A stretch of 64,000 nucleotides of DNA, taken from assembly GCF_028368995.1 (NCBI RefSeq), contig NZ_JAQNDL010000003.1, positions 558,001 through 622,000 of the forward strand. Reading direction: 5' to 3'. The DNA is from Nannocystis bainbridge. Its GTDB lineage: Bacteria > Myxococcota_A > Polyangia > Nannocystales > Nannocystaceae. The position numbers were made by a program, and so were the translations under genes. Positions 1 through 9,931 of the stretch are shown piece by piece. Position 1 is the first letter of the stretch; each line of letters begins with the position of its first letter. Under the pieces are notes generated by a model. That model searched no databases. It saw nothing but the letters and a program-made list of their open reading frames with translations, and was not told the DNA's origin.

Positions 1-1045
<1,045 letters not shown>

Positions 1046-1085
1046 CGCGTGGTCTCTCCGGAGCGTCCGCTCCGCGTGGGTGAGG

Positions 1086-1181
1086 TCAGCGGCTGGCGCG
1101 GAAGGCCCGCAGCTGGACCCCGAAGGAGCTATGCACTTGCGTCCCGGGCACCCACAGCGCCAGCATCGCGGGGGAAATCAC
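1086..1181 (-). pseudogene. 31-codon ORF, possible truncated paralogue of the next gene
   Basis: A GTG-started ORF of 31 codons ends at the TGA at 1086-1088. Its first residues ([11 protein letters not shown]) resemble the start of the following exported protein ([11 protein letters not shown]). The DNA just upstream of both starts is also alike (GCGCGGCGTAT followed by GTG 15-20 bases on). A second shared block, GCGGCGGGATCTCCGC, lies about 90-100 bp upstream of each start (1281-1296 and 1942-1957). The simplest reading is a duplicated leader plus gene start whose coding part has decayed. A real short peptide cannot be excluded. Confidence 0.35.
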
Positions 1182-1337
1182 CCTCGCACGATACGCCGCG
1201 CCCGCCGCCCCGGCAACCCGGGCACAGCGCCCGCGCGGCCCGGCCGGCGATCGCCGCCGCGGCGCCCGCGGACGTCGTGCGCGGCGGGATCTCCGCAACT
1301 CGCCGGCCGCGTCCGGCCGGAGCCCCCCGACTCCGGG

Positions 1338-1411
1338 CATGTCGCTTCGAACATGCCCCCGAGGACATGCCCGAAGCGACATGCCCCTGCGGACATGCCC
1401 CGCGAGACAGC
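1338..1411. repeat. 14-bp-period repeat, six cores
   Basis: CATG cores at 1338, 1352, 1366, 1380, 1394 and a CAGC-type at 1408. Intergenic, beyond the stop of the 1420-1851 minus-strand gene. Confidence 0.9.
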
Positions 1412-1419
1412 CTCGCGCC

Positions 1420-1851
1420 TCAGAACTTCCCGGACACGAACGCCATCGGCCGCATCACCTTCCCGGCGCCGCGCATCGCCGAGGTGAAGAACGACAGCAC
1501 CGCCGTCTGCACCCCGACCCGCACCTCGGTCCCGCGCACCCGGTACTGCAGCTTCGGCTGGACCAGCCCGACCCCCGCGCCCATCGCCGGCGCCGACAGC
1601 AGCGCCGCCGAAAAGCTGTCGAGGCGCCGGTGCTTCGGCGTCAGCTCGAGCGCCCACATCGGCTGCAGCTGGTACTCGAAGCCGCGAAACGGCCGCGACA
1701 GATCGATCATCGGCGACCAGGTCAGGAAGTGCTCCTGCTTGAGCACGAACACCCCTGCGAGATCCCACTCGCGCGGCGGCGCGGTCATCGGCGGCGAGAG
1801 CACCGCCGGCGCCTGCATGAGCCATCCTGCCAGCGACGCGATCGTGATCAC
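1420..1851 (-). CDS. small exported protein of unknown function
   Basis: Encodes 143 aa from a GTG at 1851. The N-terminus ([18 protein letters not shown]) is hydrophobic and looks like a signal peptide or membrane anchor. The mature part alternates polar and hydrophobic residues with many aromatics ([31 protein letters not shown]) and ends in Phe, which suggests beta-structure and possibly an outer-membrane location. I do not recognise the family. It is divergent from the M3 peptidase gene, with 126 bp between the starts, and its stop codon is followed by a six-core 14-bp repeat array. Frame choice rests on protein-like composition and the plausible start, so confidence is moderate. Confidence 0.6.
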   Translation of the reverse strand: MITIASLAGWLMQAPAVLSPPMTAPPREWDLAGVFVLKQEHFLTWSPMIDLSRPFRGFEYQLQPMWALELTPKHRRLDSFSAALLSAPAMGAGVGLVQPKLQYRVRGTEVRVGVQTAVLSFFTSAMRGAGKVMRPMAFVSGKF

Positions 1852-1977
1852 GCTCCCACCATACGCCGCGCCCTGCGCCCCGACAACTCGCGCCGCTCGC
1901 TCGCTCGCCGACCGGGTCCAGGGGTCGGGGAGACACTGTTCGCGGCGGGATCTCCGCGCTCGTGCTATCGTCCGCGC

Positions 1978-4020
1978 GTGACCGTCAACCCGCTCCTGCG
2001 CGTGCAGTTCCGCGTCCCCTTCGACCAGATCCGGCCCGAGCACGTCGAGCCCGCGATCGCCGAGCTCCTCACCGACGCCCGCGCCGAACTCCAGGCCATC
2101 GCCGCCGCCCCCGGGCCGCGCACCTTCGACAACACGCTCGGCGCGCTCGAGACCGCGACCGAGCGGCTCGAGTTCGCGATGACGCTGGTCGGCCACCTCG
2201 AGAGCGTCGCCACCACGCCCGAGCTGCGCGCCGCCCACAACGCGGTCCAGGGCCCGATCGCCGAGTTCTTCGCCCAGATCCCGCTCGACGCCGGGCTGTG
2301 GCAGGCGCTGCAGGAGTTCAGCCGCACGCCCGAGGCCGCCGCGCTGACCGGCGCGCGCAAGCGGCTGCTGGAGCGCACCCTCGACGATTTCCGCCGCCAG
2401 GGCGCCGAGCTCGACCCCGCCGGCAAGGCCCGCCTCGCCGAGCTCAGCGCCGAGCTGGCCCAGATCACCACGCAATACTCCGAGCACGTGCTCGACGGCA
2501 CCAACGCCTACGAGCTGTGGATCACCGACCCGGCTGACCTCGCAGGCCTGCCGCAGTCGGCGATCGACGCCGCGCGGGCCGGCGCCGAGGCCAAGGGCCG
2601 CCCGAGCGCGTGGCGGTTCACCCTGCAGCAGCCGAGCTTCGCCCCGTTCGTGACCTACGCCGACAGCCCCAAGCTGCGCGAGGAGATCTGGCGCGCCGCC
2701 AACATCTGCGCCAGCGACGGCCCGCACGACAACCGCGAGCTGCTGCGCCGGATCTTGCTGCTGCGCCGCGAGCAGGCCGCGCTGCTCGGGTTCCGCGACT
2801 TCGCCGACTTCGTGCTCAAGCCGCGCATGGCCAAAGACGGCGCCAGCGCCCGCGCCTTCGTCGACCGCCTGGCCGCCCGCACCGAGGCCGCCTTCGCCGC
2901 CGAAGCGCGTGACCTCCACGCCTTCCGCCAGCAGCTCGAAGGGCCGGCCGCCCCCGCGCCTGCGGCCTGGGACCTCGCCTATTACGCCGAGAAGCAGCGG
3001 CGCGCCCTCTACGACTTCGACGACGAGGCGCTGCGCCCCTACTTCCCGGTCGAGTCGGTGCTGAAGGGCCTGTTCGAGCTCGTCGGCGACCTCTACGGCG
3101 TGCGCGTCGAGCCGGTCGACGACTTCGCCACCTGGCACCCCGACGTGCGCACCTACGCCGTGCGCGACGGCGACGCCCTGCTCGGGGTGTTCTACGCCGA
3201 CCTGTTCCCGCGCGAGCAGAAGCGCAGCGGCGCGTGGATGAACGCGCTGGTGACCGGCCGCCCTGACGGCCGCGGCGGCTTCGGCCCGCACCTCGGCCTC
3301 ATCTGCGGCAACCTCACCCCGCCGATCGGCGACCGCCCGGCGCTGCTCACCCACGACGAGGTCGAGACGATCTTCCACGAGTTCGGCCACCTGCTGCACC
3401 ACCTGCTCACGCGCGTCGAGCTGCGCAGCCAGGCCGGCACCAACGTCGCCTGGGACTTCGTCGAGCTGCCGTCGCAGATCATGGAGAACTGGTGCTGGGA
3501 GCGAGCCGCGCTCGACCGCTTCGCCCGCCACGTCGACACCGGCGCGCCAGTGCCCGACGAGCTGGTGAGCCGCATGCTGAGCGCCCGCAACTTCCGCGCC
3601 GCCTCGGCGATGATGCGCCAGCTCAGCTTCGCCACCGTCGACCTCGAGCTGCACCGCGGCTCGCTGCCGGCCACGCCGGCGGAGATCCTCGCGCGCGCCC
3701 GCGAGATCATGAATCGCTTCAGCTCCGCCCCGCTGCCCGGCGACTACGCGATGGTGTGCCGCTTCGGCCACCTGTTCTCGAGCCCGGTCGCCTACGCCGC
3801 CGGCTACTACTCGTACAAGTGGGCCGAGGTGCTCGACGCCGACGCCTTCACCCGCTTCCAGGGCCAGGGCCTGTTCGACCGCGAAGTCGGCCTCGCCTTC
3901 CGCCGCGCGATCCTCGAGCGCGGCGACAGCGACGACCCGGCCGCCCTGTTCCGCGCCTTCATGGGCCGCGACCCCGACCCCGAGGCCCTGCTGCGCCGCG
4001 CCGGCCTGGCCGCCGCCTGA
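1978..4020 (+). CDS. M3 family oligopeptidase (oligopeptidase A-like)
   Basis: 680-aa zinc metallopeptidase of family M3A, which cleaves short peptides in the cytoplasm. The catalytic motif HEFGH is at residues 467-471 within [15 protein letters not shown]. The third zinc ligand is the Glu in [13 protein letters not shown] about 28 residues later. Length and the N-terminal pattern [17 protein letters not shown] match E. coli PrlC/OpdA. There is no signal peptide. The start is the GTG at 1978, which puts the family N-terminus next to the initiator; the longer upstream frame lacks family similarity. The stop codon TGA (4018-4020) lies inside the first core of a 14-bp repeat array. Confidence 0.93.
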   Translation: MTVNPLLRVQFRVPFDQIRPEHVEPAIAELLTDARAELQAIAAAPGPRTFDNTLGALETATERLEFAMTLVGHLESVATTPELRAAHNAVQGPIAEFFAQIPLDAGLWQALQEFSRTPEAAALTGARKRLLERTLDDFRRQGAELDPAGKARLAELSAELAQITTQYSEHVLDGTNAYELWITDPADLAGLPQSAIDAARAGAEAKGRPSAWRFTLQQPSFAPFVTYADSPKLREEIWRAANICASDGPHDNRELLRRILLLRREQAALLGFRDFADFVLKPRMAKDGASARAFVDRLAARTEAAFAAEARDLHAFRQQLEGPAAPAPAAWDLAYYAEKQRRALYDFDDEALRPYFPVESVLKGLFELVGDLYGVRVEPVDDFATWHPDVRTYAVRDGDALLGVFYADLFPREQKRSGAWMNALVTGRPDGRGGFGPHLGLICGNLTPPIGDRPALLTHDEVETIFHEFGHLLHHLLTRVELRSQAGTNVAWDFVELPSQIMENWCWERAALDRFARHVDTGAPVPDELVSRMLSARNFRAASAMMRQLSFATVDLELHRGSLPATPAEILARAREIMNRFSSAPLPGDYAMVCRFGHLFSSPVAYAAGYYSYKWAEVLDADAFTRFQGQGLFDREVGLAFRRAILERGDSDDPAALFRAFMGRDPDPEALLRRAGLAAA

Positions 4021-4150
4021 CCTTTCGGACCTGCCCCATGCGACCTGTCCTCCAAAACATGTCCATTGGCGCAGGTCCGAGCGCTGCCTCGCCTGTCCCG
4101 ACGCCCACGCCGCCCGGGACCTATCCCGCCAACCTGTCCCTCGGGACATC
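4016..4150. repeat. 14-bp-period repeat, five plus five cores
   Basis: CCTG/CATG/CAGG cores at 4016, 4030, 4044, 4058, 4072; after a break, 4092, 4106, 4120, 4133 (one base short) and 4147. The M3 peptidase stop codon is in the first unit. Confidence 0.85.
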
Positions 4151-4200
4151 TCGCTCCCCCTCTATCCACACCCCCCTCGCCGCCTGACCGCGGAGACCCT

Positions 4201-4965
4201 ATGCGACCCGTACTCATCGGACTGTCCTGCGGGACATCCTATCCCGACCCCGGCCGCGCGCTGTTCCTCGGCAAGTCGCTCGACTACGGCGAGCAGCGGC
4301 TGTCGGCCGCGCTGGCCCGCGCCGGCGCCTTGCCGTTCCTCCTGCCTGTCCTTCCGGACACCTCGATGCTGGTCGCGCTGGTCGAGCGGGTCGACGCGCT
4401 GGTCCTGAGCGGCGGCAGCGACGTCGCCCCCGGCGTCTACGGCGAGGCCCCGCTGCGCCCCGAGTGGGCCGGCGACCCGGCCCGCGACGCCTACGAGCAG
4501 GCGCTGCTCGGCGCCGCGCTGGCCCAGGGCAAGCCGGTGCTCGGGGTCTGCCGCGGCATCCAGCTGCTCAACGCCGCCCTCGGCGGCAGCCTCTACCAGG
4601 ACATCGGCTTCCAGGTCCCGGGCGCGCTGGTCCACCGCGACCCCGCCCGCTACGACGACAACGAGCACCCGGTGCGACTGCTCGCGGAGTCATGGCTGGC
4701 CGCGCTCTACGGCGCGCCCGAGCTGCTCGTCAACTCCGTCCACCACCAGGCCATCAAGGCCCTCGCGCCCGGCCTGCGCGCCTGCGCGTGGGCGCCCGAC
4801 GGCATCATCGAGGCCGCCGCCGACGAGCGCCGTGACATCTACGGCGTGCAGTGGCACCCCGAGTGGCTCGACCGCGAGAGCCCGCACTTCGCCCGCCGCT
4901 GCGCCGGCGACCCGATCTTCAGCGCCTTTGTCGCCCGCGTCCGCGTCCGCGCCGGCGTCGCGTGA
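4201..4965 (+). CDS. gamma-glutamyl-gamma-aminobutyrate hydrolase-like protein (peptidase C26, class I glutamine amidotransferase fold)
   Basis: 254 aa. GVCRGIQLLNAALGG holds the nucleophile Cys117. QWHPEWL supplies the catalytic His219 and Glu221. LSGGSDVAPGVYGE is typical of the PuuD/C26 group, which hydrolyses gamma-glutamyl compounds in polyamine or related catabolism. No synthetase domain is attached, consistent with a stand-alone hydrolase. The start at 4201 has GGAGAC 6-11 nt upstream. Two short two-core copies of the 14-bp repeat lie inside the gene (4221-4238, codons 7-13; 4345-4362) and are read through without disrupting the fold motifs. The true substrate cannot be read from sequence. 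Confidence 0.85.
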   Translation: MRPVLIGLSCGTSYPDPGRALFLGKSLDYGEQRLSAALARAGALPFLLPVLPDTSMLVALVERVDALVLSGGSDVAPGVYGEAPLRPEWAGDPARDAYEQALLGAALAQGKPVLGVCRGIQLLNAALGGSLYQDIGFQVPGALVHRDPARYDDNEHPVRLLAESWLAALYGAPELLVNSVHHQAIKALAPGLRACAWAPDGIIEAAADERRDIYGVQWHPEWLDRESPHFARRCAGDPIFSAFVARVRVRAGVA

Positions 4966-5159
4966 GCGCGGCTCTCACGACCGCGCGCCCTCGCATCACC
5001 AGCGCCGCAGCCGCTCGTGACGCGCAGTCGCGACGCCGCGCCGGCGCGGCGTGCATCGGCGCTCACTCGCGCCTTGCGGGCCTGTCACGACGATCTCGCC
5101 GCGATGTCCGATCGGCGTCGCCTGGATCTCCCGATCGGTTTCCGATAGCCTGCGCGATC

Positions 5160-6374
5160 ATGCTCGCTCGCCCTGCGGCCCTGCTCTCGACCTTCGTCCT
5201 CCTCCTCGGCTGCGGCGGCGACGATCGCCCTGGCGGCGACACCGAGACCACCGGCCTCACCTCGGGCGACCCGGGCAGCGACGCCGCGACCGCCGCACCG
5301 ACCACCACCGACGCGACCTCCGGGACAGGAACTTCAGGACAGGACCCTACGGGCATGTCCTCCGAGACAGACGACGTCACCACCGCCGATCCGCCGGTGA
5401 CCACCACTGAAGATCCGCCCGACACCACCGGCGGCCCGGGCCCCGCCCCTGGCGCCCTGTGCGAGCCGGTCCCGAAGTGTGACGCCGCCCCGCCGACCAT
5501 CCCTGGCCAGGGCGAGCCGGAGGGTGAGTACTCGCGCGGGCGCGACATGTTCTACGTCGAGGGCGAGGAGCAGTGGGTGATCGCCAAGTTCACCAAGTGG
5601 GGCTTCCCCGCCGACAAGGACATCGAGGGCAGCGCCGTCCACCTGTTCCTCGACCGCGGCTGCGCCGGCGAGTGGGAGGACCTCGGCGTCGCCATCACCA
5701 CCGTCGAGGGCGAGCACGCGCCGGTCCAGGGCGTCGACGACTCCGGCGGCCGCGTCTATTACAAGATCTCCCAGTCCGACCAGCTTGAGCCGGGCCGTCA
5801 CCGCGTGCACGGCGTCGTCGAGGAGTTCTGGGACACCGTCGACATCACCATCGACGTCGTCCCGGCCGGCGCCCCGATCTTCGTCAGCGACGTCGACGGC
5901 ACCCTCACCACCAGCGAGAGCGAGGAGGCCTGGGACTTCTTGCTCGGCGACATCCCCGAGGCCAACCCGTTCGCCGCCGAGGCGCTGAGCCTGCTCGCGT
6001 CGAAGGGTTATCGCCCCATGTACTTGACCGCCCGGCCCGAGTGGCTCGACCGGCGCACGCGCGAGTTCGTGGCCCTGCGCGGCTTCCCCGCCGGGATCAT
6101 TCACACCACGCTCACGTACACCGGCGGCATGGGCGACACCGCCGCCGCCTACAAGACCGGAGAATTTCAGCTACTCAAAGACAAGGGCCTCGTCCCGACC
6201 TGGCTGTTCGGCAACAAGGACAGCGACGCCGAGGCCTTCGAGTCGACCATGATCCCGACCGACCAGCGCGTGCTGTTCCAGTTCACCGACGCCGTCCACG
6301 GCGCCCGGCGGATCGAGAGCTACCAGGAGCTCCTCGCCGAATTCGAAGCCCTGCCCGACCTGTGCGGCCGATGA
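5160..6374 (+). CDS. lipoprotein with LNS2 (lipin/Ned1/Smp2) phosphatase-like domain
   Basis: 404 aa. The signal peptide ends in a lipobox (VLLLGCGGDD, Cys about residue 19), followed by a Thr/Ser/Gly/Asp linker to about residue 95. The second half carries SDVDGTLTTSE (Asp244 and Asp246), the HAD-type nucleophile motif of LNS2 domains, then YLTARPEWL and LFGNKDSDAEAF, the later phosphatase motifs. LNS2 domains are best known from eukaryotic lipins (phosphatidate phosphatase) and PITP/RdgB proteins; related secreted forms occur in bacteria. The middle (about residues 120-235) looks like a beta-sandwich. Surface anchoring suggests action on extracellular or outer-membrane lipid, which is inference. 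A four-core 14-bp repeat (5326-5371) encodes part of the linker. Its stop overlaps the next start (ATGA). Confidence 0.85.
   Translation: MLARPAALLSTFVLLLGCGGDDRPGGDTETTGLTSGDPGSDAATAAPTTTDATSGTGTSGQDPTGMSSETDDVTTADPPVTTTEDPPDTTGGPGPAPGALCEPVPKCDAAPPTIPGQGEPEGEYSRGRDMFYVEGEEQWVIAKFTKWGFPADKDIEGSAVHLFLDRGCAGEWEDLGVAITTVEGEHAPVQGVDDSGGRVYYKISQSDQLEPGRHRVHGVVEEFWDTVDITIDVVPAGAPIFVSDVDGTLTTSESEEAWDFLLGDIPEANPFAAEALSLLASKGYRPMYLTARPEWLDRRTREFVALRGFPAGIIHTTLTYTGGMGDTAAAYKTGEFQLLKDKGLVPTWLFGNKDSDAEAFESTMIPTDQRVLFQFTDAVHGARRIESYQELLAEFEALPDLCGR
5326..5371. repeat. 14-bp-period repeat inside the LNS2 lipoprotein linker, four cores
   Basis: Cores CAGG 5326, CAGG 5340, CATG 5354, CAGA 5368, each exactly 14 bp apart. 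The encoded linker is low-complexity, so the insertion is tolerated. Confidence 0.85.
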
Positions 6375-6880
6375 AGACCGGCACCTTGCTCGCCCTCGGG
6401 GCCGTCACCCTCGGCCTGTTCGGCTACACCCTGTGCCAGCTCGGCGGCCGCCCGCCCGAGCGGCCCGCCGAGGTCGCCCGCGCCGCCGCCGCCAAGAAGA
6501 CCCGGGAGGCCGTCCAGTTCCGCGACCTCCGCGACGAGCAGGACGCCCGCGCCGCGCTCGCCGTGTCGCTGCGCAGCCGGCTCGAGCGCGCCCTCGAGGC
6601 CCCCGAGGAGCTGCCGCCGCTGCCGACCCCCAACGACCGACTCGAGGCCGAGACCGCCTTCGAGGTCGTCATGGGTCAGATCGAGGGCCTCGCCGACAAG
6701 GGCGGCCCCCACCCCAAGGGCAAGCGCAAGCGGCTCTACCGGGCCGCCAACGACGCCTTCGCCGCCCTCTCCAATCACCTCGACGGCCACGACCCGCGCG
6801 ACCGCCTCGCCCTCGAGGACGCCCACGTCCGCCTCAAGGTCATGCTGCGCGAGATCGACGCCGGCCCGCCGGGCTCCTGA
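6371..6880 (+). CDS. small membrane-anchored protein of unknown function
   Basis: 169 aa, starting at the ATG that overlaps the stop codon of the LNS2 lipoprotein gene by ATGA, so the two are probably translationally coupled. One N-terminal hydrophobic segment (TLLALGAVTLGLFGYTLCQL) is followed by a charged, mostly helical soluble region rich in Arg, Glu and Asp, with a basic patch (HPKGKRKRLYR) near residue 120. I do not recognise a domain. The stop codon (6878-6880) is the beginning of a six-core 14-bp repeat array. Confidence 0.7.
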   Translation: MKTGTLLALGAVTLGLFGYTLCQLGGRPPERPAEVARAAAAKKTREAVQFRDLRDEQDARAALAVSLRSRLERALEAPEELPPLPTPNDRLEAETAFEVVMGQIEGLADKGGPHPKGKRKRLYRAANDAFAALSNHLDGHDPRDRLALEDAHVRLKVMLREIDAGPPGS

Positions 6881-6952
6881 CCCGAAGCGCATGTCCCCGG
6901 CGCCATGTTCTCCAGGACATGTTTTTAAGAACATGCCCCCGGAGACATGTTC
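6876..6952. repeat. 14-bp-period repeat, six cores
   Basis: Cores CCTG 6876 (containing the stop codon), CATG 6890, 6904, 6918, 6932 and 6946. Stem pairs such as CATGTTC/GGACATG and CATGTTT/GAACATG. Confidence 0.92.
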
Positions 6953-7024
6953 ATCCACGGTTCCGCAATTATCGAGACCGCCGGGCCTCGCGGCCGCGGC
7001 GGTCTCGCGCGGGCCCTCGCCCGC

Positions 7025-7072
7025 CTAGCGGTCGAGGAACAGCCCCGCCTGGATCTTCGTCTTCTTCTTCAT
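7025..7072 (-). CDS. possible 15-aa peptide with a near-perfect Shine-Dalgarno sequence
   Basis: Reads MKKKTKIQAGLFLDR then TAG. The ATG is preceded by GGAGGTG with 8 nt spacing, one of the best ribosome sites in the window, in a region otherwise without a gene. The Lys/Thr-rich start followed by KxQAG is reminiscent, from memory, of short peptides with KTxVKAG-like motifs seen in some myxobacteria and other phyla; this is only a resemblance. It lies divergent to the serine hydrolase gene. It could be a real micropeptide, a leader peptide, or chance. Confidence 0.4.
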   Translation of the reverse strand: MKKKTKIQAGLFLDR

Positions 7073-7178
7073 CGCCGCGGCACCTCCCGGCTTCACGCTA
7101 CCACGGCCCTCCAGCCGGCCTCGCGCCGCGGTTTCGCGCCCCGCTCACCGGCCCCGCGCGTGCTATCGTGAGCGCCTC

Positions 7179-9548
7179 GTGCAGCTCCGCGCCCGCGTCG
7201 CGCTCCTCTTCGCTGCCGTCCTCGCCTGTCACGACGACGCGGCCGAGGCCGACCCGCACGCCGTCGACTACGGCGACGCCTGCCGCGAGTCCGACTGCGC
7301 CCCCGAGATCCCGATGACCGGCCAGGTCTCGCCCGCCTTCGTCGAGCTCGACATCGCCATGCGCCAGTTCGTCAAGGCCCGCTGCGTCGGCGCCGGCGTG
7401 CTCAGCGTGTCGCTCCGCGGCCGTCGCGTCTACAAGCGCGGCTTCGGGCGCATGGCGGGCCCGGCCGCCGCCGACATGCCCGGGTGCAACGACGGCCCCA
7501 TGGCCGACGTCGATCGCTTCCAGCCCGAGGCCACGTTCGTCCAGCCCGACACCCCGCTGCGCCTCGGCAGCGTCTCCAAGTTCCTGACCGCCGCCATGGC
7601 CCGCCGGCTGATCGGCGCCCGCATCGAGCAACATGGCCTTCAGGACATGTACCCGACGCCGTCCCACGCGCGCATCGCCGACCCCGCCCTCGGTCTGCTC
7701 CCGCCCGACCTGCTCGCCGCCTTCGCCGGCGCCCGCTGCGGCCCCGTCACCGTCGACGACGTCGCCGCCGGCTGCACCCGCAGCTGCGGCGACGCCGGCC
7801 CCGACGTGCGCTGGCGCGACGTCACCGTCGGCGACCTGCTCGCCCACACCAGCGGCCTGCCCGGCAAGGCCGCCAACTGGGGCGCCCACGTCGTCCCCAA
7901 CTTCGGCGCCCTGCGCGGCTTCACCGGCGAGGCCGACTGGGCCGCCGAGGACGCCGCCCTGCGCGCTCGCTACCCCGAGTTCGCCGGCGACATCGAAGCC
8001 ACGCGGACCTGGCTGCAGCAGACCCTCCCGGCCCGCCACGTCTATTTCGTCAGCCGCTACGATCGCCGCGACACCGACCCGCAGCGCGAGTGGCTCGGCG
8101 TCTTCCTCACCCGCTGCCTCGTGCGCGACCCCGCGGGCGCCAGCGACGACGGCGCGTTCAAGGGCCCCTACTCCAACACCAACTACGCCGTCCTCGACAG
8201 CGTCGTCGCCCATCTGTCCGCCAGCGGCCGCTACGCCGCCGAGGCCGGCCACCCCGAGCAGCACGCCGACTCGGCCCTGCGCGAGTTCCTCGCCGACCTC
8301 GAGCTGGGGGGCGGCGTCGCCAGCGTCGAGGCCATCTTCCGCACCCCCGCGGCCCAGGGCTCACCTGCCCTTTCGGACATCCCCGAGCTGCGCGCCTGGG
8401 ACGGCCGCACCTACCGCCCGCTCGACTGGGAGGACAAGCGGCCCTACTGCGTGTGGCAGGGCGATCGCTGCGACTTCTCGCCCTGGCTCGCGCGCAAGTC
8501 GACCCGCCCGCGCTGGGACTTCGCCGGCCTGCCCGCGCCCCTGGGCGTCCCGCTCGCCGGCCAGGCGCTCACCGCCGGCACCGGCGCGCTGTCGGCCGAG
8601 GCGCCCGCGCTGCTGCGGATCGTCCACCGCTACGCCCTCGGCGACGACGACATCCTGCAAGGTCGTCCGCGCGAGAGCTGCGGCGAGGCCTGCAATTTCG
8701 TCATGGACAAGGCCGGCTCGCTCGGCGGCGGTCGGGCCTACGCCATCAGCCTGCCCGGCGGGACCCGGGAAGTCACCCTGCCCGGCCTCGCGCCCGACGG
8801 CCGCCTCTCCGACCTCGGCCCGCGCCTGCGCCTCGCCATCACCGAGCCCGCCGACGTCGACGTCGTCGTCATGGTCGGCCAGAGTGACGACGGCCGTGAC
8901 GCCGGCAGCGTGGTCTACAGCGACCTCGACGAGATGATCCGCTTCGGCCTCTCGCGCGTCGACTGGGCCGCCGTCGAGGCCGAGCTGGCGGCTCAGGCCA
9001 TCCGCGTGGTCGGCCTCGCGATCGACGATCGCGGCGACGCCAACTACTGGTGCGCCGACGATCGGCTCACCGTGCGCCGCGGCGACCCGGCCGGCGTGTC
9101 GAACGGCGAGCTGCTCAGCCGCGACCCTTACCGCCTGCCCGCCACCCGGATCGGCGTCGACGTCGTCGCCGTCGCCCGCGCCCTCGATCGCCCCGGCGAC
9201 CAGGTCGTCGCCTGGTATGACGACGGCCACGTCGGTCGCGGCGATCCCCACGACCTCCGCGGCGCCGCGCGGCCCGAGCCCTACCGCCCCGCCCCCGGCC
9301 GGACCTATCGCGACCTCGCCGCCGTCGTCGTCACCCCGGCCGGCGAGGCGATCGCCCTCTATCACGACGGCGCCGCCAGCTTCGGCACCCTCACCGACCT
9401 CGCCGCCCACGGTCTCGGGCGCTTCGAGGGCCGCGACCCCGTCAGCGTCGACGCGCTCGCCCTCGCCCCTGACGGCCGCCTGTTCGTCCTGCACCGCGAC
9501 GGCAGCGTCGACATCACCGACCTCGCCGCCTTCGCGCGCGACGAGTGA
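7179..9548 (+). CDS. serine hydrolase lipoprotein, beta-lactamase/DD-peptidase-like fold
   Basis: 789 aa from a GTG at 7179. The signal peptide ends in a lipobox-like AAVLAC (Cys17). RLGSVSKFL places the SxxK nucleophile and base at Ser131/Lys134. YSNTNYAVLD (Tyr331-Ser-Asn333) is the YxN motif of class C beta-lactamase-related hydrolases. HTSGLPGKA is also typical. The protein is twice the usual length: an insertion separates SxxK from YxN and a long C-terminal region (after about residue 540) has no motif I recognise but includes strand-rich segments and repeated VVWYDDGHVG/IALYHDGAAS/LFVLHRDGSV lines that could be a small beta-propeller. The substrate is unknown. Two two-core 14-bp repeats (7632, 8364) lie within the gene. 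Confidence 0.8.
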   Translation: MQLRARVALLFAAVLACHDDAAEADPHAVDYGDACRESDCAPEIPMTGQVSPAFVELDIAMRQFVKARCVGAGVLSVSLRGRRVYKRGFGRMAGPAAADMPGCNDGPMADVDRFQPEATFVQPDTPLRLGSVSKFLTAAMARRLIGARIEQHGLQDMYPTPSHARIADPALGLLPPDLLAAFAGARCGPVTVDDVAAGCTRSCGDAGPDVRWRDVTVGDLLAHTSGLPGKAANWGAHVVPNFGALRGFTGEADWAAEDAALRARYPEFAGDIEATRTWLQQTLPARHVYFVSRYDRRDTDPQREWLGVFLTRCLVRDPAGASDDGAFKGPYSNTNYAVLDSVVAHLSASGRYAAEAGHPEQHADSALREFLADLELGGGVASVEAIFRTPAAQGSPALSDIPELRAWDGRTYRPLDWEDKRPYCVWQGDRCDFSPWLARKSTRPRWDFAGLPAPLGVPLAGQALTAGTGALSAEAPALLRIVHRYALGDDDILQGRPRESCGEACNFVMDKAGSLGGGRAYAISLPGGTREVTLPGLAPDGRLSDLGPRLRLAITEPADVDVVVMVGQSDDGRDAGSVVYSDLDEMIRFGLSRVDWAAVEAELAAQAIRVVGLAIDDRGDANYWCADDRLTVRRGDPAGVSNGELLSRDPYRLPATRIGVDVVAVARALDRPGDQVVAWYDDGHVGRGDPHDLRGAARPEPYRPAPGRTYRDLAAVVVTPAGEAIALYHDGAASFGTLTDLAAHGLGRFEGRDPVSVDALALAPDGRLFVLHRDGSVDITDLAAFARDE

Positions 9549-9931
9549 GCCGCGACCGCGATCACAGGCGACGGCTCAGTGGCGACCTCCTGTCGGCCCG
9601 CGCACGCCCGCGCGCCGCTCCGCCTCGCATCACCCGGCCCACGCCTTCGACTCCGTCCCTTACGAGCCCGCGTTCGCTGTTTCCGGCCGCGCCCGCGGCA
9701 AAATCACCGCCCTCGCAATTTTTCCTCCCGCCGCGGCGACTCCACGCCAGGACGGTGACGCTCATCATGCCCAGCCCTGCGAACAGTCCTTCGACCGCCT
9801 CACCCCATGACATGGTTGCCGTGGCGACCCTCGCACCTGGCGGCGCCGCGACCCCTCGACCTGTCCCGGGGGGCGCCCTATGCTCGGAGAGCCGGCCCGC
9901 CGCCGGGTGTTTGCATAGGGATGACGCCACC

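Noticed and set aside
1338..1411. Possible CRISPR array
   Set aside because: The 14-bp units are nearly adjacent, with 4-nt variable loops rather than 30-40-nt unique spacers, and there are no cas genes.
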